64,000 nucleotides of DNA, taken from positions 67,591,551 through 67,655,550 of the forward strand of contig OZ024744.1 of assembly GCA_964016885.1 (NCBI GenBank). The letters run 5' to 3'. Numbering within the stretch: position 1 is the stretch's first letter; every line of letters starts with the position of its first letter. The notes beneath the pieces were generated by a model. It had not been told where the DNA came from. It saw only the letters and a program-made list of their open reading frames with translations, and ran no database searches. This DNA comes from Eledone cirrhosa. Lineage: Eukaryota > Mollusca > Cephalopoda > Octopoda > Eledonidae. Made by a program: the position numbers and the translations under genes. This document shows, piece after piece, positions 1-9,289 of this stretch.

Positions 1-93
1 GTTATGTCCCTTGAATCATAAACTGATATCAGTACGTGTTAGAAAGCTTTTCCTCTAATGTATTTTCGATTCTATTAGTTTTAGCCCATAGAC

Positions 94-236
94 CAGCGGT
101 CGGCAACCTTTCGGACCTCATGAACCACTAGTATGATTTTTTTAAAAAAGATAAATACATTAAAATTTTTCTGCGGACCACCAAAATTTTCTCTCAGACT
201 ACCAGTGATCCTCAGACCACCGGTTGATGACCGCTG
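94..236. mobile_element. hAT-like MITE (143 bp)
   Basis: The stretch opens with CAGCGGTC and closes with the exact reverse complement GACCGCTG, in the CAG...CTG style of hAT terminal repeats. The complementarity runs outward to AGACCAGCGGTC/GACCGCTGGTCT. The 8-bp flanks (CCATAGAC and GTCTAGAG) share only the central TAGA, so a target-site duplication is not convincing. There is no coding capacity. It is probably a non-autonomous deletion derivative moved by an hAT transposase encoded elsewhere. Confidence 0.6.
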
Positions 237-391
237 GTCTAGAGCATATGGCATTTATACGCTTAGTTCTCGACTTTGGTGTAATACATCTGGGGATAGA
301 GGGAACTTAATTCATACATGATAAAACATAGGTCTAGATATATGTGAAGTGTTAGTTCTACCGACGATCTTTGTGGCTGTGTGGTGTAAAC

Positions 392-710
392 CAGAGGTCC
401 TCAACCACCGGGTCGCAGACCGGTACCGGTCCGTGGATCATTTGCTACCGGACAGCAAGGAAATAATTAACTTGTTTAAAATTATATAATAGATAAATTG
501 AACATTGGACTTTTATTTTAAAAGATTTGTTTAAATATTCAATATTCATATACTCAATACACTTTCTCTTCCCTTTAATAAATTTCTCTTTCTTTTATTA
601 CTCTCTTTATCGAAATCTACTTAAATAACACATTTGTGCAACTACCAGTCTGCAGAAAGATTGTCCGGCATGAAGCCTGTCCGTGGTATAAAGAGGGTTG
701 GAAACCACTG
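392..710. mobile_element. hAT non-autonomous element with exact 8-bp target duplication
   Basis: The element starts CAGAGGTCCTCAACC and ends GGTTGGAAACCACTG. These are imperfect inverted repeats with hAT-type CAG/CTG ends. It is flanked on both sides by the identical 8-mer GTGTAAAC (384-391 and 711-718), the target duplication size typical of hAT transposases. The interior is AT-rich and non-coding apart from GC-rich subterminal repeats (the ACCGGGTCGCAGACCGGTAC region). The short open frame running out of its 3' end at 634-978 is not a gene. Confidence 0.85.
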
Positions 711-718
711 GTGTAAAC

Positions 719-1364
719 CACAGAAATTGAAACCAAACCATCAGAAGGTCCTTAGTTCATATCCCGTAGGACACCTAAGGGTCAAGAACTATGTGGTATT
801 GGTTCCCTTTAGAGTGTTAGGAGGAATCAAAGGCCGAAATACTTGTTTGATGGGAGTTCTTCCTCTGAAGATATTCTTGCTATCCACTCACTCCATTGTG
901 AGTTTCCACAGTCTAAAACTGGTTATCTCCATCACAAAAAAATCGCACATTAATTTGTATAAAGTAAAAAATATGTAACATGTCTTATTGACAAATTTCG
1001 AGAGTGATCCTCGCGATAACGTTATCTTTTGTTTTGATAGATATTCGTTTGCCTACCTACCCCTTTCGCTTGCCTTTTGATGTATGTGGTCCAAGATGTG
1101 TGTATTACCTGCTTGTGTTTTTTTTTTCTTTTCCTTTTTTTTGTTTTTATTTGTAATATTATTTATACAATTATGAATAAAATTTTGCACAGAAAAATGA
1201 TAGTCTGGTTCTTGGATACAATGGCAACTGGCATAAAATGGAATTGGTCAGTCAAATGTTGGTATTTTGTTATTCACCACTCCTCTATATTACGGCCAGC
1301 AGCATCCATATTTGTGGACAAGGTAAAGAGGCTAGAGGCAAATAATATGTTGCAACGTGTCTAA
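719..1364. other. No recognisable feature
   Basis: AT-rich sequence. Short open frames here (for example around 1077-1364) have low-complexity F/V-rich translations and match no family that I recognise. Confidence 0.5.
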
Positions 1365-1365
1365 G

Positions 1366-1614
1366 TCTAAGTCAGAAGCCTCGTTAGGCCAGTGCTTATC
1401 GCGGTTTCATGGCGTGAAGCAACTGAGGGTGCAACCCCCCCATGCAAGTCCATCGCAGGGTTAAACTCCCAGCTATTGCAGGTACTCATTTTAAGTTGAG
1501 TATACTGCAGCAACGTAAAATGAAGTATCTTGCCCAAGAACACAACAAGCAACACAGAAATTGAACCCAGGACATTATGATTGTAAGTCCAACATCCTTA
1601 CCACTAGGCCACAT
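1366..1614 (-). repeat. tRNA-derived SINE, minus orientation
   Basis: Read on the minus strand, it begins at about 1614 with a tRNA-like head: A box GGCCTAGTGGTAAGGATG and B box TGGGTTCAATTTC. A body follows with TTGGGCAAGATACTTCATTTTACG and a CTCAACTTAAAATGAGTACC segment. This body is the widespread aquatic-invertebrate SINE motif (a diverged TGCTCAAGGACAC...CAGCTGAG...). It is an RNA polymerase III retroposon mobilised by LINE machinery. No target duplication was found. The minus-strand open frame at 1367-1555 is incidental. Confidence 0.75.
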
Positions 1615-1625
1615 GCCTCCACAGC

Positions 1626-2047
1626 TGCAACATGTGGCATCCTATATATGCAAACCACATTGACCAAGAAAACTGTTATTCCTCTGGGTGCCTACTATTC
1701 AAGGTTCAGACAAACAGGTTCCAATCATAGTGGGGAAACTGGCTCTTTCTTATGCTACCATTCAAGTTAACATATTGAAAGAACTGAACAGCTTTGTGGT
1801 AGCAAAAGAATACATGCACCTCAAACTCATTGACTGTAGATCCACAATGATACATGTGTAGCTAGCTCATGTATCACGAATATCTAGGAGTATTCCAAAA
1901 CCCAGTTATCCTTCCATATAGGAAACATCCCATCTCTTCCACTTCAAACCATTCATTTTCAGAGGTTTAAACTCCATAGAATTTTCTCCCCATGTATATG
2001 AATAACTTTTAATATATTTGTTTATAACCCTTTCAAGCATGGAAAAT
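1626..2047. other. No recognisable feature
   Basis: Mixed sequence with no family that I can name and no convincing coding signal. Confidence 0.4.
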
Positions 2048-2057
2048 AGTTCTAAAC

Positions 2058-2059
2058 TA

Positions 2060-2091
<32 letters not shown>

Positions 2092-2166
2092 GGTAGTGGT
2101 GGTGGTGGTGGTAATGATACTGATGATGATGATGATGATGATGGTGGTGATGATGATGATGATGAT
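2058..2166. repeat. (ATG)n/(GTG)n trinucleotide repeat
   Basis: Interrupted ATG, GTG and GAT runs. The polyM/polyV frame over it is an artefact of the repeat. Confidence 0.95.
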
Positions 2167-2259
2167 TATGGTATATGTGAATAACTGTCAATTTGTATGG
2201 TGCACACCCACTAGTAAAAGAAAAAAACATTTATACATGAGTTCAAGAAAACATATATA

Positions 2260-2362
2260 CAGGGTGTCCCCAAAAATGTGTATACACACTCCAACAGCAT
2301 TCTAATAAATATTGCCTGTGCAGGTAATCAAAATGTGTATACATTTTTGGGGGGACACCCTG
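2260..2362. mobile_element. Mariner-like MITE, 103 bp, TA target site
   Basis: Termini are CAGGGTGTCCCC and GGGGACACCCTG, continuing inward as AAAAATGTGTATACAC against GTGTATACATTTTT. The whole element is therefore close to a hairpin with a short centre. TA dinucleotides flank both ends. CAGGGTGTCCC-type ends are known from mariner/Tc1-group elements. A second copy lies at 20083-20184. Non-coding. Confidence 0.8.
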
Positions 2363-2432
2363 TATATATGTGAGTTTTAGAAAATACATAAATATGTACT
2401 TTCAAATTCCACTGCCTCTTTCAAATCACTTG

Positions 2433-2612
2433 ATATATATACATATATAAACACACACACACACATGCACACACACACATATATATATATATAAATGTGT
2501 GTGTGTGAGTGTATATATATATATATATATACATATGTATATATATATATATATACATTATATATATATACATACATACATATATATGTTTATATATATA
2601 CATATATATATA
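2433..2612. repeat. (TA)n/(CA)n compound microsatellite
   Basis: Alternating CA and TA tracts. The I/Y/H/C-rich frames over it in several registers are artefacts. Confidence 0.95.
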
Positions 2613-2984
2613 TGTTTATCTCTCCTCACTTCACCCCGTTCGCGAAGAAAGCAATTTCTCTCTTTCTCACATTGCATTCGTTCGTGAAAGGTCTTTTTTC
2701 TAAGCGCTCATATATTCACCTAGCTTATGCTAACAGAATAACTATGAAGCTTGTCTCCTTCCTTCTACGGTTAGCTCTACTCTTTGTTGTTTTCTTGTCT
2801 CACTCGCTTTACGCGTTTTAATTGTCCTAATAACTTAATTTAGTTATTATTGCACCGACGTGAGGTATATGATTTTTAATGCAATGAAATATCTATGATC
2901 GTCGGCAAATCACTGATGAGGGACTTATTTTATTACATGTTATCCATGTGCTACCAGCAGTATTTTTCTCCCCATTTTATTACA
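2613..2984. repeat. Direct repeat, copy 1 (LTR-like TGTT...TACA)
   Basis: Positions 2620-2984 match 3133-3497 base for base at a constant offset of 513, with three substitutions that I could find (2768, 2939, 2958). With the outer 7 bp the repeat starts TGTTT and ends TTACA, i.e. TG...CA ends like an LTR. It contains a short frame encoding a hydrophobic peptide (MKLVSFLLRLALLF...), present in both copies, which I do not take as a gene. Alternatives are a TRIM-type miniature LTR element, two independent insertions, or a local tandem duplication. Confidence 0.85.
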
Positions 2985-3124
2985 TATATTTACCCAAACT
3001 GTGATTCTGTTTTTCTCTCTCTCTCTCTCTTACTGCTCCCCCATTCTCTCTGTTTCTCCTACTTTCTTTCGCCCCCTCTGTCATGTCAGTTAACTCTTCC
3101 TCACACTTCCACTCACTCACTCAC
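2985..3124. repeat. Pyrimidine-rich spacer between the direct repeats
   Basis: A CT-rich spacer of 140 bp. If the pair is a miniature LTR element read on the minus strand, this would be its internal region. I see no convincing primer-binding site. Confidence 0.5.
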
Positions 3125-3494
3125 TGTTTCTCCTCTCCTCACTTCACCCCGTTCGCGAAGAAAGCAATTTCTCTCTTTCTCACATTGCATTCGTTCGTGA
3201 AAGGTCTTTTTTCTAAGCGCTCATATATTCACCTAGCTTATGCTAACAGAATAACTATGAAGCTTGTCTCCTTCCTTCTATGGTTAGCTCTACTCTTTGT
3301 TGTTTTCTTGTCTCACTCGCTTTACGCGTTTTAATTGTCCTAATAACTTAATTTAGTTATTATTGCACCGACGTGAGGTATATGATTTTTAATGCAATGA
3401 AATATCTATGATCGTCGGCAAATCACTGATGAGGGACTTATTTTATTACATTTTATCCATGTGCTACCAGTAGTATTTTTCTCCCCATTTTATT

Positions 3495-3497
<3 letters not shown>
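3125..3497. repeat. Direct repeat, copy 2
   Basis: Second copy of the unit at 2613-2984, about 99% identical, ending in the same TTTTATTACA. The flanks beyond it are (CA)/(TA) microsatellite, so a target duplication cannot be judged. Confidence 0.85.
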
Positions 3498-3536
<39 letters not shown>

Positions 3537-3560
3537 ACACACATATATATATATATTTTA
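3498..3560. repeat. (TA)n/(CA)n microsatellite
   Basis: Simple repeat directly abutting the second direct-repeat copy. Confidence 0.9.
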
Positions 3561-3574
3561 AATTGGCCAAAAGC

Positions 3575-3690
3575 CAAAAAAATTGTTAAAGGATCTGATA
3601 AATATTTGTGAACCCCATTTACTTTATCGACCCAGCAGCAGTAGTTAAAGACAGTTTATTCCCAGTGGAATTTGAACTCAAAACATAGAG
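3575..3690 (-). repeat. Decayed SINE remnant
   Basis: Contains a TTTATCGACCC segment followed by GTGGAATTTGAACTCAAA, the reverse complement of the SINE body and B box seen better preserved at 8980, 23546 and 43149. Heavily diverged. Confidence 0.5.
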
Positions 3691-3787
3691 ACATATATAA
3701 CTAAATATTGCAATGTATTTTTTTTCTATCATTACATCACGCAACCAACTCAACCAATTCAATTAAATTAAGTAATTACCACCAAAC

Positions 3788-3882
3788 ACACACACACACA
3801 TCCACACATATATACACACATATATACATACATATATACACACATATATGCATACACATATATACACACATATATACATACT
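3788..3882. repeat. (CA)n/(TA)n microsatellite
   Basis: Compound dinucleotide repeat. It is followed at about 3885-3960 by a weak SINE-like fragment (GGGCAAAGAGCC...TTTAATTGAATTTGTTCCAGTAC). Confidence 0.85.
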
Positions 3883-4208
3883 GGGCAAAGAGCCACAAAA
3901 TACTAAAGGATGAGATAGATTTAATTGAATTTGTTCCAGTACCTGATTGCCTCATGTTTTTATGAAACAGGCATAATTAAAAGAGAAGTTGTCACTACTG
4001 GGATTCAGATGAAGAATATAAAGGTTCTGGAATTAAATAGCATTAATTGAGTAGTTTGGCTTTTTACCATATCAGTCAAACACACTGATGGAGGAAAGAG
4101 AAGAGAAAATAAAGAATCTGTATGGAGAATTATTTCAAATAAGGGAATTTCTGAAGTTAAAAAAGAAGGATTAAATCAGTAGGAGAGATATATTTCTATA
4201 AATATTTT

Positions 4209-4320
4209 GAGTTTGCCATTCAGGCACCACAATAAAAAGCATCTAGTCCACTCTGTAAGGTGGCCGTGCTGGTATCATGATAAAAAAGCACCCAGTCCAC
4301 CTGTAAAGTGGTTGGCATAC
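4209..4320 (+). repeat. SINE/RTE 3'-UTR-type fragment
   Basis: Carries two units of the module CACCCAGTCCAC..TGTAAAGTGG, which recurs in the RTE LINE 3' UTR (14340-14460) and in the SINE at 15509. It joins a CR1-like LINE tail at about 4322. Confidence 0.6.
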
Positions 4321-4321
4321 T

Positions 4322-4598
4322 GAAGCATAGAACAAACTACCTGCATCAGTTGTTAGCTGTTGAGACACTGCATCATTTAAAACCTCCATGCTTCCTGAAA
4401 TGCACCAACACTACACCTGATATTTCCCCTACATACACACGAAGGCATGTATCTGTGTGTATATCATGACTCACACACTGTTCACTTTCCTGACATTTTT
4501 ACATTATTCTATGTACTATACATGCACCTTTGATGAGTTGTAGTGCACCTGAGCACTGTACACCATAATTTCATTATTATTATTATTATTATTATTTT
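4322..4598 (+). mobile_element. CR1-like LINE 3' end with (ATT)n tail
   Basis: Begins TGAAGCATAGAACAAACTACC, the nucleotide version of the EAWNKLPASVVSC protein end seen at 34087-34130. It continues through the C-terminus and 3' UTR (CTGTTCACTTTCCTGACATTT, GATGAGTTGTAGTGCACC) to a TTTCATTATTATT tail. This is a severely 5'-truncated copy of the element at 33020-34345. Copies also lie at 8741, 9290 (minus) and 34353. Confidence 0.8.
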
Positions 4599-4639
4599 AT
4601 AAGAGTTATATACAAATGTATATATTCATGAATACATTC

Positions 4640-5095
4640 ATGTATGATGGAGTGATTGGTGTGGTTGATAGAAACAGATATCCAGGAAGTGGATGGAAGT
4701 GGTGGAGATGAGGTGGTGCAGTCAAGGGTAGGGTGGAAGGAACAGAAAAAGGAGAGGAAGGAATTGAGCTATAATTGGTTAAATAACATGGTACCAATGC
4801 AGTCATCAATATAATGTCTGTATAGCTTGGAAGTGGGGCCGATACATTGGGAAAAGATTTGGACCTCAACATAGCTGTTGAATAAGTTGGCATAGCTGGG
4901 ACCCATTCTTGAGCCTATGACCATGCCTGTCATCTGGTATATCTCACCTGAGAAAAAGAAACAGTAGAAGGTGAGAACCAGTTCAACCAGGTGGAGAAGG
5001 GTGGGACGATAAGTGATGGTCAAGGAAATGCTGGAGGGCCTTGAGGCCCTTGGTGTGGGGGATGACAATATTGAAGGAATTAATATTGAATCCAA
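4640..5095 (-). pseudogene. Penelope-like element reverse transcriptase fragment
   Basis: On the minus strand the frame from 5095 contains GSRMGPSYANLF followed by LYRHYIDDCIG. These are the family-diagnostic MGPSYANLF block and the YIDD catalytic motif of Penelope-like RTs. Penelope-like elements are retroelements whose RT is sister to telomerase, usually paired with a GIY-YIG endonuclease, which I do not see here. A TAG at about 4769-4771 interrupts the frame. The same frame then continues with FHPTLDC and WISVSINHTNHSIIHE, matching the region after YIDD in the family. Only the palm part survives; N-terminal RT motifs and the endonuclease are missing. It is a dead fragment. Confidence 0.75.
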
Positions 5096-5239
5096 CTTGG
5101 ACTTTAATTAATGATGTTAATAGCGGTTGTCTTGTTTTTAATCTTCAAATTCAATTATTTTTTGTCTTTACTTGAACCTTTTCTCTGTTTCTCCATTGTG
5201 ATCCTGTCTCTATTTTGTACTCCTGAAAAAGGGCTTAAA

Positions 5240-5550
5240 GTTGAGAGAGAAACTGTGAATAAGAGGGATAAGTTGTAGGGAGAGAAGACTGTGATGGTAT
5301 GGACATATGATGCATATGGAGGATGACCGCCGGTTAAAGAAGTACCAAGAAATGCCAGTAGAAGGAAGACGCAGTAGAAGAAAATCATGAAAAACATGGG
5401 CGGAGGTGGTGAGAGCTGATCTCATATCGCTGAAGCTCACGGAGGAGATGACGAAGGACTGTGATAAGTGGAGAGATGCTGTGCTGAACAGGTCCCATCC
5501 TACCCTTGCAAGCAGGGAAAAGTGGACGTAAAATGATGATGATGATGATA
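5240..5550 (+). mobile_element. RTE-like LINE 3' end, short-3'-UTR subfamily, (GAT)n tail
   Basis: Encodes the remnant of RRQRWYGHMMHMEDD...GRRSRRKSWKTWAEVVRADL...LTEEMTKDCDKWRDAVLNR, the conserved C-terminus of the RTE-like LINE family (compare the minus-strand copy at 22085-22515). Just after the coding end it reads CCCTTGCAAGCAGGGAAAA then GTGGACGTAAA and a GAT repeat (5531-5550). That terminal segment is shared with the SINEs at 8101 and 20562. 5'-truncated and frameshifted. Confidence 0.8.
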
Positions 5551-5654
5551 TATATATATGTGTGTGTGTGTGTGTATATATAAGATACAAAGCTTAGCTC
5601 AATAGTGCTTCCACTATGATTATATAGCTTCAAATTGAATGAAAATTTGATGGT

Positions 5655-5755
5655 TGACGTATTGGTGTAATGGTTAGCACTGCGGTCATGATAGCTAAAG
5701 ATGTGGGTTTGTGTCACAATGCTGATCCTTTCTCCATTCTGTGGGTTTTTATAAC
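5655..5755 (+). repeat. tRNA-like SINE head fragment
   Basis: Contains TTGGTGTAATGGTTAGCACTG, a good tRNA A box, followed about 30 bp later by a degenerate B-box region (GTGGGTTTGTGTCAC). It does not fold into a complete tRNA that I can draw, so I call it a SINE head rather than a tRNA gene. Confidence 0.5.
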
Positions 5756-5787
5756 TCCAAACTATTAGGCTAATTTACTTAGTCAAA

Positions 5788-5817
5788 AATACAGTGAAAG
5801 CACTATTTCACTATCTA

Positions 5818-5873
<56 letters not shown>

Positions 5874-5907
5874 TAGATAGTGAAATAGTGCTTTCACTGT
5901 ATTTTTG
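5788..5907. repeat. Inverted repeat around (TA)n
   Basis: AAAAATACAGTGAAAGCACT... on the left is repeated in reverse complement on the right (...AGTGCTTTCACTGTATTTTT), each arm about 33 bp, with a TA microsatellite as the loop. ATTAGATAGTGAAAT from the arm recurs near 7849, so it belongs to a repeat family. Confidence 0.8.
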
Positions 5908-5984
5908 TTATCCTTTCAATATATCGTTCTTGTTATCCTTTCAATATATATAAATATATATATGCAAAAGTTCTATTTAAAATT

Positions 5985-6235
5985 GTTGGGATACAACAAG
6001 CAAATATTTTATAACTGATATAAAGCACTCGACAAGTTTTTGGAGTAGATATACGATATTAATAAATGGAAACTATATTTATAAAACCATATTTATTTCA
6101 TTATACATATTTCAGGGATACCAAATTAAAATATGGTATGCCTTCATCAGACAAAATACAATATATAAACAGTTTTATAAATAATTTTGACGTACCCTAT
6201 TAAATGCAACCATTATTTTTGGAAGCTGTCTGGAT
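5985..6235. repeat. Single arm of the palindromic repeat family found at 27243
   Basis: Shares TATTTATAAAACCATATTTAT and ACTCGACA blocks, and a GGTAT-type hairpin, with each arm of the 498-bp palindrome at 27243-27740. Read on the minus strand it contains CTGATGA (6146-6152), a stem AGGCATACCA...TGGTATCCCT, then GAAA. Confidence 0.7.
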
Positions 6236-6236
6236 A

Positions 6237-6255
6237 GTGAAATATATATATATAA

Positions 6256-6311
<56 letters not shown>
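6237..6311. repeat. (TA)n microsatellite
   Basis: Nearly pure TA tract bordering the long-TIR element. Confidence 0.95.
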
Positions 6312-6318
<7 letters not shown>

Positions 6319-6938
6319 AAAGGATAACAAGGACGATTGATTATTCCTTCATTGCATTTATTGATAGATGACGCGCGTGTCACCACTGATCATCTCAAGG
6401 TTCGATCTGTATCGATCCTGCCCGACTCAATAATCGGCAGCTCGACGGACCCTCTTAAAATGCTATAAGAAAATGAAATACATGCTATGTGGTAAAGTCA
6501 GAAGTTCAAGAGTTTGACAATATGAGTTGTTTTGATTGGTGGGAAGGGTCAAAGGGATGTACTGGACTGTAGTGTATGTAGGGGTGGATGTGATGGTGAG
6601 ATGTTGGTGACGGTCGCCTGATGAGATGGGCTGTGGTGTGGTGGTGGCGGGTTGGCCTTGGCCTGTAGTGTATGTGGGGGTAGATGTGATAATAAGATGG
6701 TGGTTATGGTCACTTACTGGGATGGACTGTGGTGTGAAGTTAGTGGGTTGTCGATAGACAGGTTGGCATGTGTGGGGGTGTGGTTGTGGTGTTGTTGTTT
6801 ATGGTAGTGGCGTTTGTGGTGGTGTGGTGGATGTGTTGGTGGTGTCGAGTCCTTGGGGAGATACATACCTAGACACTCATAGTCTGACAAATACGTTGTC
6901 ATACATATATGTATACATGCGCATATATACTGATATAT

Positions 6939-7009
<71 letters not shown>

Positions 7010-7740
7010 TATATACACATATATGCATACATGAACGCATATGTATACGCACGTATATGTAAAAAATACTTACACACAGACACACACACTTGCGTTGGTT
7101 TGGGAGGGGAGGTATGTGTTGGCGGTGTTGATGAAGTATGGAGTTGTGTCTTGTGGCGGTGGTGGTGGAGTTGTCAACGACAAAAATATACAGGATCGAA
7201 TAGTACGGTGGGTTACAGGTTAAAAGGTGACATAGGGAACACGGGGGGGGGGGAAGAGTTTAGGGACGTATAGTGATGTGTGTTGTGGTCATGGTGGTGG
7301 TGCTGGTGCTGGGGTGATATGTTCAACAAAATGATTACATGATCAGAAGTTACGGTGGGTTACAGGGTAAGCCAGATGGGGGGGGGGGATATAACACAGT
7401 CGATCTGGGAGTGAGGGATTGAGGGATGATATGTGTTGATGATGTTAATGATTGTTGAAGTTTGTGGATGTATCTAGTGGTGGCAGTGGTGGTGTGTCCC
7501 TTTGACCCTTCCCACCAATCAAAACAACTCATATTGTCAAACTCTTGAAATTCTGACTTTACCACATAGCATGTATTTCATTTTCTTATGGCATTTTAAA
7601 GGGTCCGTCGAGCTGCCGATCATTGAGTCGGGCAGGATCGATACAGATCGAACCTTGAGCTGATCAGTGGCGAACGCGCGTCATCTATCAATAAATGTAA
7701 TGAAGGAGTAACCAATCGTCCTTGTTATCTTTTCAATATA
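6312..7740. mobile_element. 1.43-kb element with about 245-bp terminal inverted repeats
   Basis: Left arm 6312-6557 and right arm 7497-7740 are reverse complements with few differences. The innermost 75 bp differ at one base in my reading. Outer termini are TATATTGAAAGGATAAC / GTTATCTTTTCAATATA. The 940-bp interior is GTGGT-rich and contains an imperfect tandem duplication of about 95 bp (from 6568 and 6661) and a (TA)n tract at 6943-7010. I see no transposase. The architecture is that of a foldback-type DNA element or long-TIR MITE; the superfamily is unknown. Flanking TA-rich DNA prevents a reliable call of the target duplication. Confidence 0.75.
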
Positions 7741-8098
7741 TTACACTCTCTATAGCTCTACACCTCATCACAGAAGCGAACCTAAACATCGAGTGCTCAC
7801 CCGGGTGAACCTGCAGTAACTCCAAGTTACACACCCTGGATATATATATATTAGATAGTGAAATGTACATGTATATAATAGAATGATTTTCCATAGGGAA
7901 CAGAAGGAAGCCCCAGTTAAAATAAGATACTCAATTCATCAAGTTGAGAGGGTACTAGATTATATTTCAAATAGAAATGATTTTTAGCAGTACTAGCAGA
8001 CTAGTACTGTTAAAGTCAATGGCAAAATGCTCAGGAATGAAACAGAACTTGTTGTTTAGAAGTAATTTCTATTCAAAATAAAATTTGTGCATATATAT
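7741..8098. other. No recognisable feature
   Basis: Includes a short segment (TTAGATAGTGAAAT near 7849) shared with the inverted repeat at 5788-5907; otherwise unremarkable. Confidence 0.4.
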
Positions 8099-8100
8099 AT

Positions 8101-8424
8101 CATCATCATCATCATCATCATCATCATTTTATGTCCGCTTTTCCCTGCTTGCAAGGGTGGGACGGGAACTGATTCTGGCTTGATTTCTACAGCTGGATGC
8201 CTTTCCTAACACCAACCTCATTTACAGTGTGGGCTGGGTGCTTTTTTTGCCGTGGCACCTCCATTACTACTTTGCAGTGGAATGATAGGGACCCCAGTCC
8301 CTATCATCTCATTTCTACAGCTGAGTAAACTGGAGCAATGTGAAATAAAGTGTCTTGCTCAAGGAAACAGGACACTTTATTTCATATTGCTGCTGTTTAC
8401 TCAGCTGTAGGAATGAGATATACA
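8101..8424 (-). repeat. SINE (RTE-tailed) with foldback junction
   Basis: From 8101 it reads as the reverse complement of the SINE: an ATC tail, the CCCTTGCAAGCAGGG-type end, GGATGCC..TCCTAACACCAACC, then the TAGGGACCCCAGTCCCTA hairpin and CTCAGCTGTAG body. At about 8371 it switches to the plus-strand version of the same body (ACACTTTATTTCATATTGCTGC...CTCAGCTGTAG). The 3' part is thus followed by an inverted partial copy. The tRNA head is absent. Confidence 0.75.
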
Positions 8425-8429
8425 CACAA

Positions 8430-8431
8430 AC

Positions 8432-8462
<31 letters not shown>
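8430..8462. repeat. (TA)n microsatellite
   Basis: Short TA tract. Confidence 0.9.
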
Positions 8463-8466
<4 letters not shown>

Positions 8467-8469
8467 CAA

Positions 8470-8665
8470 CCAAGGAAGGAGGCCATTCAGATTCCACTCT
8501 GTAAGGTGGTGTTGTTGGTATCATGATAAAAAAAAGCAGCCAGTCCACCTGTAAAGGGGTTGGCATTAGGAAGGGCATCCTGCCACAGAAAATCCAGCCC
8601 AAAACAGATCTGTACAAGCAAGTGTCATCATCCTCACCACTTTTAATCAGCAATGAGGATGTTGA
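8470..8665 (+). repeat. SINE/RTE 3'-UTR-type fragment
   Basis: Contains the CCACTCTGTAAGGTGG and CAGTCCACCTGTAAAGGGGTTGGCATTAGGAAGGGCATCC modules in order, the same arrangement as the RTE LINE 3' UTR. The terminal GAT repeat is weak. Confidence 0.6.
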
Positions 8666-8740
8666 TGATATACATACATGTTTCATACTATCCAACAGTG
8701 TAGACTAATCAATTACGTAGCAATTGTTTCTACCTCCATC

Positions 8741-8978
8741 AGTTGTTAGCTGTCGGGACACTACGTCCTTCAAAACTTCCATGCTACCCGAAATTCGTCA
8801 ACATTACACCTGATAACCCCCCCCCGACACATGCATGTATATATCTGTATGTATATCATGACTCATACACTGTTCACTTTCCTGACATTTGTAAATTATT
8901 CTAAATACTCTACATGCCCCTTTGATGAGTTGAAGTGCATCTGAGCAATTTACACAATAATTTTCATTATTATTAGTG
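8741..8978 (+). mobile_element. CR1-like LINE 3' end with (ATT) tail
   Basis: ATCAGTTGTTAGCTG...CTCCATGCT-type coding end followed by the 3' UTR (TGTTCACTTTCCTGACATTT, GATGAGTTGAAGTGCA) and TTTCATTATTATTAG. It belongs to the same family as 33020-34345. Confidence 0.8.
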
Positions 8979-8979
8979 G

Positions 8980-9165
8980 ATTGGCAGTATCGGTAGAGGG
9001 TCGGATGCTATGCTTTGCAGCATAGTTATATCCCTTTACGGTCTGAGTTCAAATCCCGTCGAGATTAACTTTGCCTTTCATCCTTACGGGGTCCATAAAA
9101 TAAAGTACCAGTAATGCACTGGGTATTTACTGGCCTTGTGCCAAATGTAGAAACAATTATTATTA
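8980..9165 (+). repeat. tRNA-derived SINE (GGCAGTATCGGTAGAG family)
   Basis: Head TGGATTGGCAGTATCGGTAGAG (A-box region), B box GAGTTCAAATCCCG, then body CTTTGCCTTTCATCCTTACGG, ATAAAATAAAGTACCAGTAA and end GGCCTTGTGCCAAATGTAGAAACAATTATT. At least nine copies or fragments lie in this window. It is inserted directly against the CR1-like (ATT) tail, a common SINE landing site. Confidence 0.9.
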
Positions 9166-9289
9166 TAAAACTAAACATTCACAGACATAACCTTAACACC
9201 TTTGAATTTTTCTAATGGAAATCATGAGAGGAACAGGTTAAAGAAATGGCAGATAAAATTGAAGATTGGTAGGACATGTGAAACCCAGA

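Noticed and set aside
2911..2930. CTGATGAG in the 365-bp direct repeat as a hammerhead core
   Set aside because: No GAAA partner or closing stem within a reasonable distance.
2985..3124. Primer-binding site or polypurine tract for an LTR element
   Set aside because: No tRNA-complementary segment next to either repeat. The purine-rich strand is just (GA) repeat, so the LTR interpretation stays unproven.
6606..6620. CTGATGAG inside the long-TIR element
   Set aside because: No GAAA and no stem II nearby.
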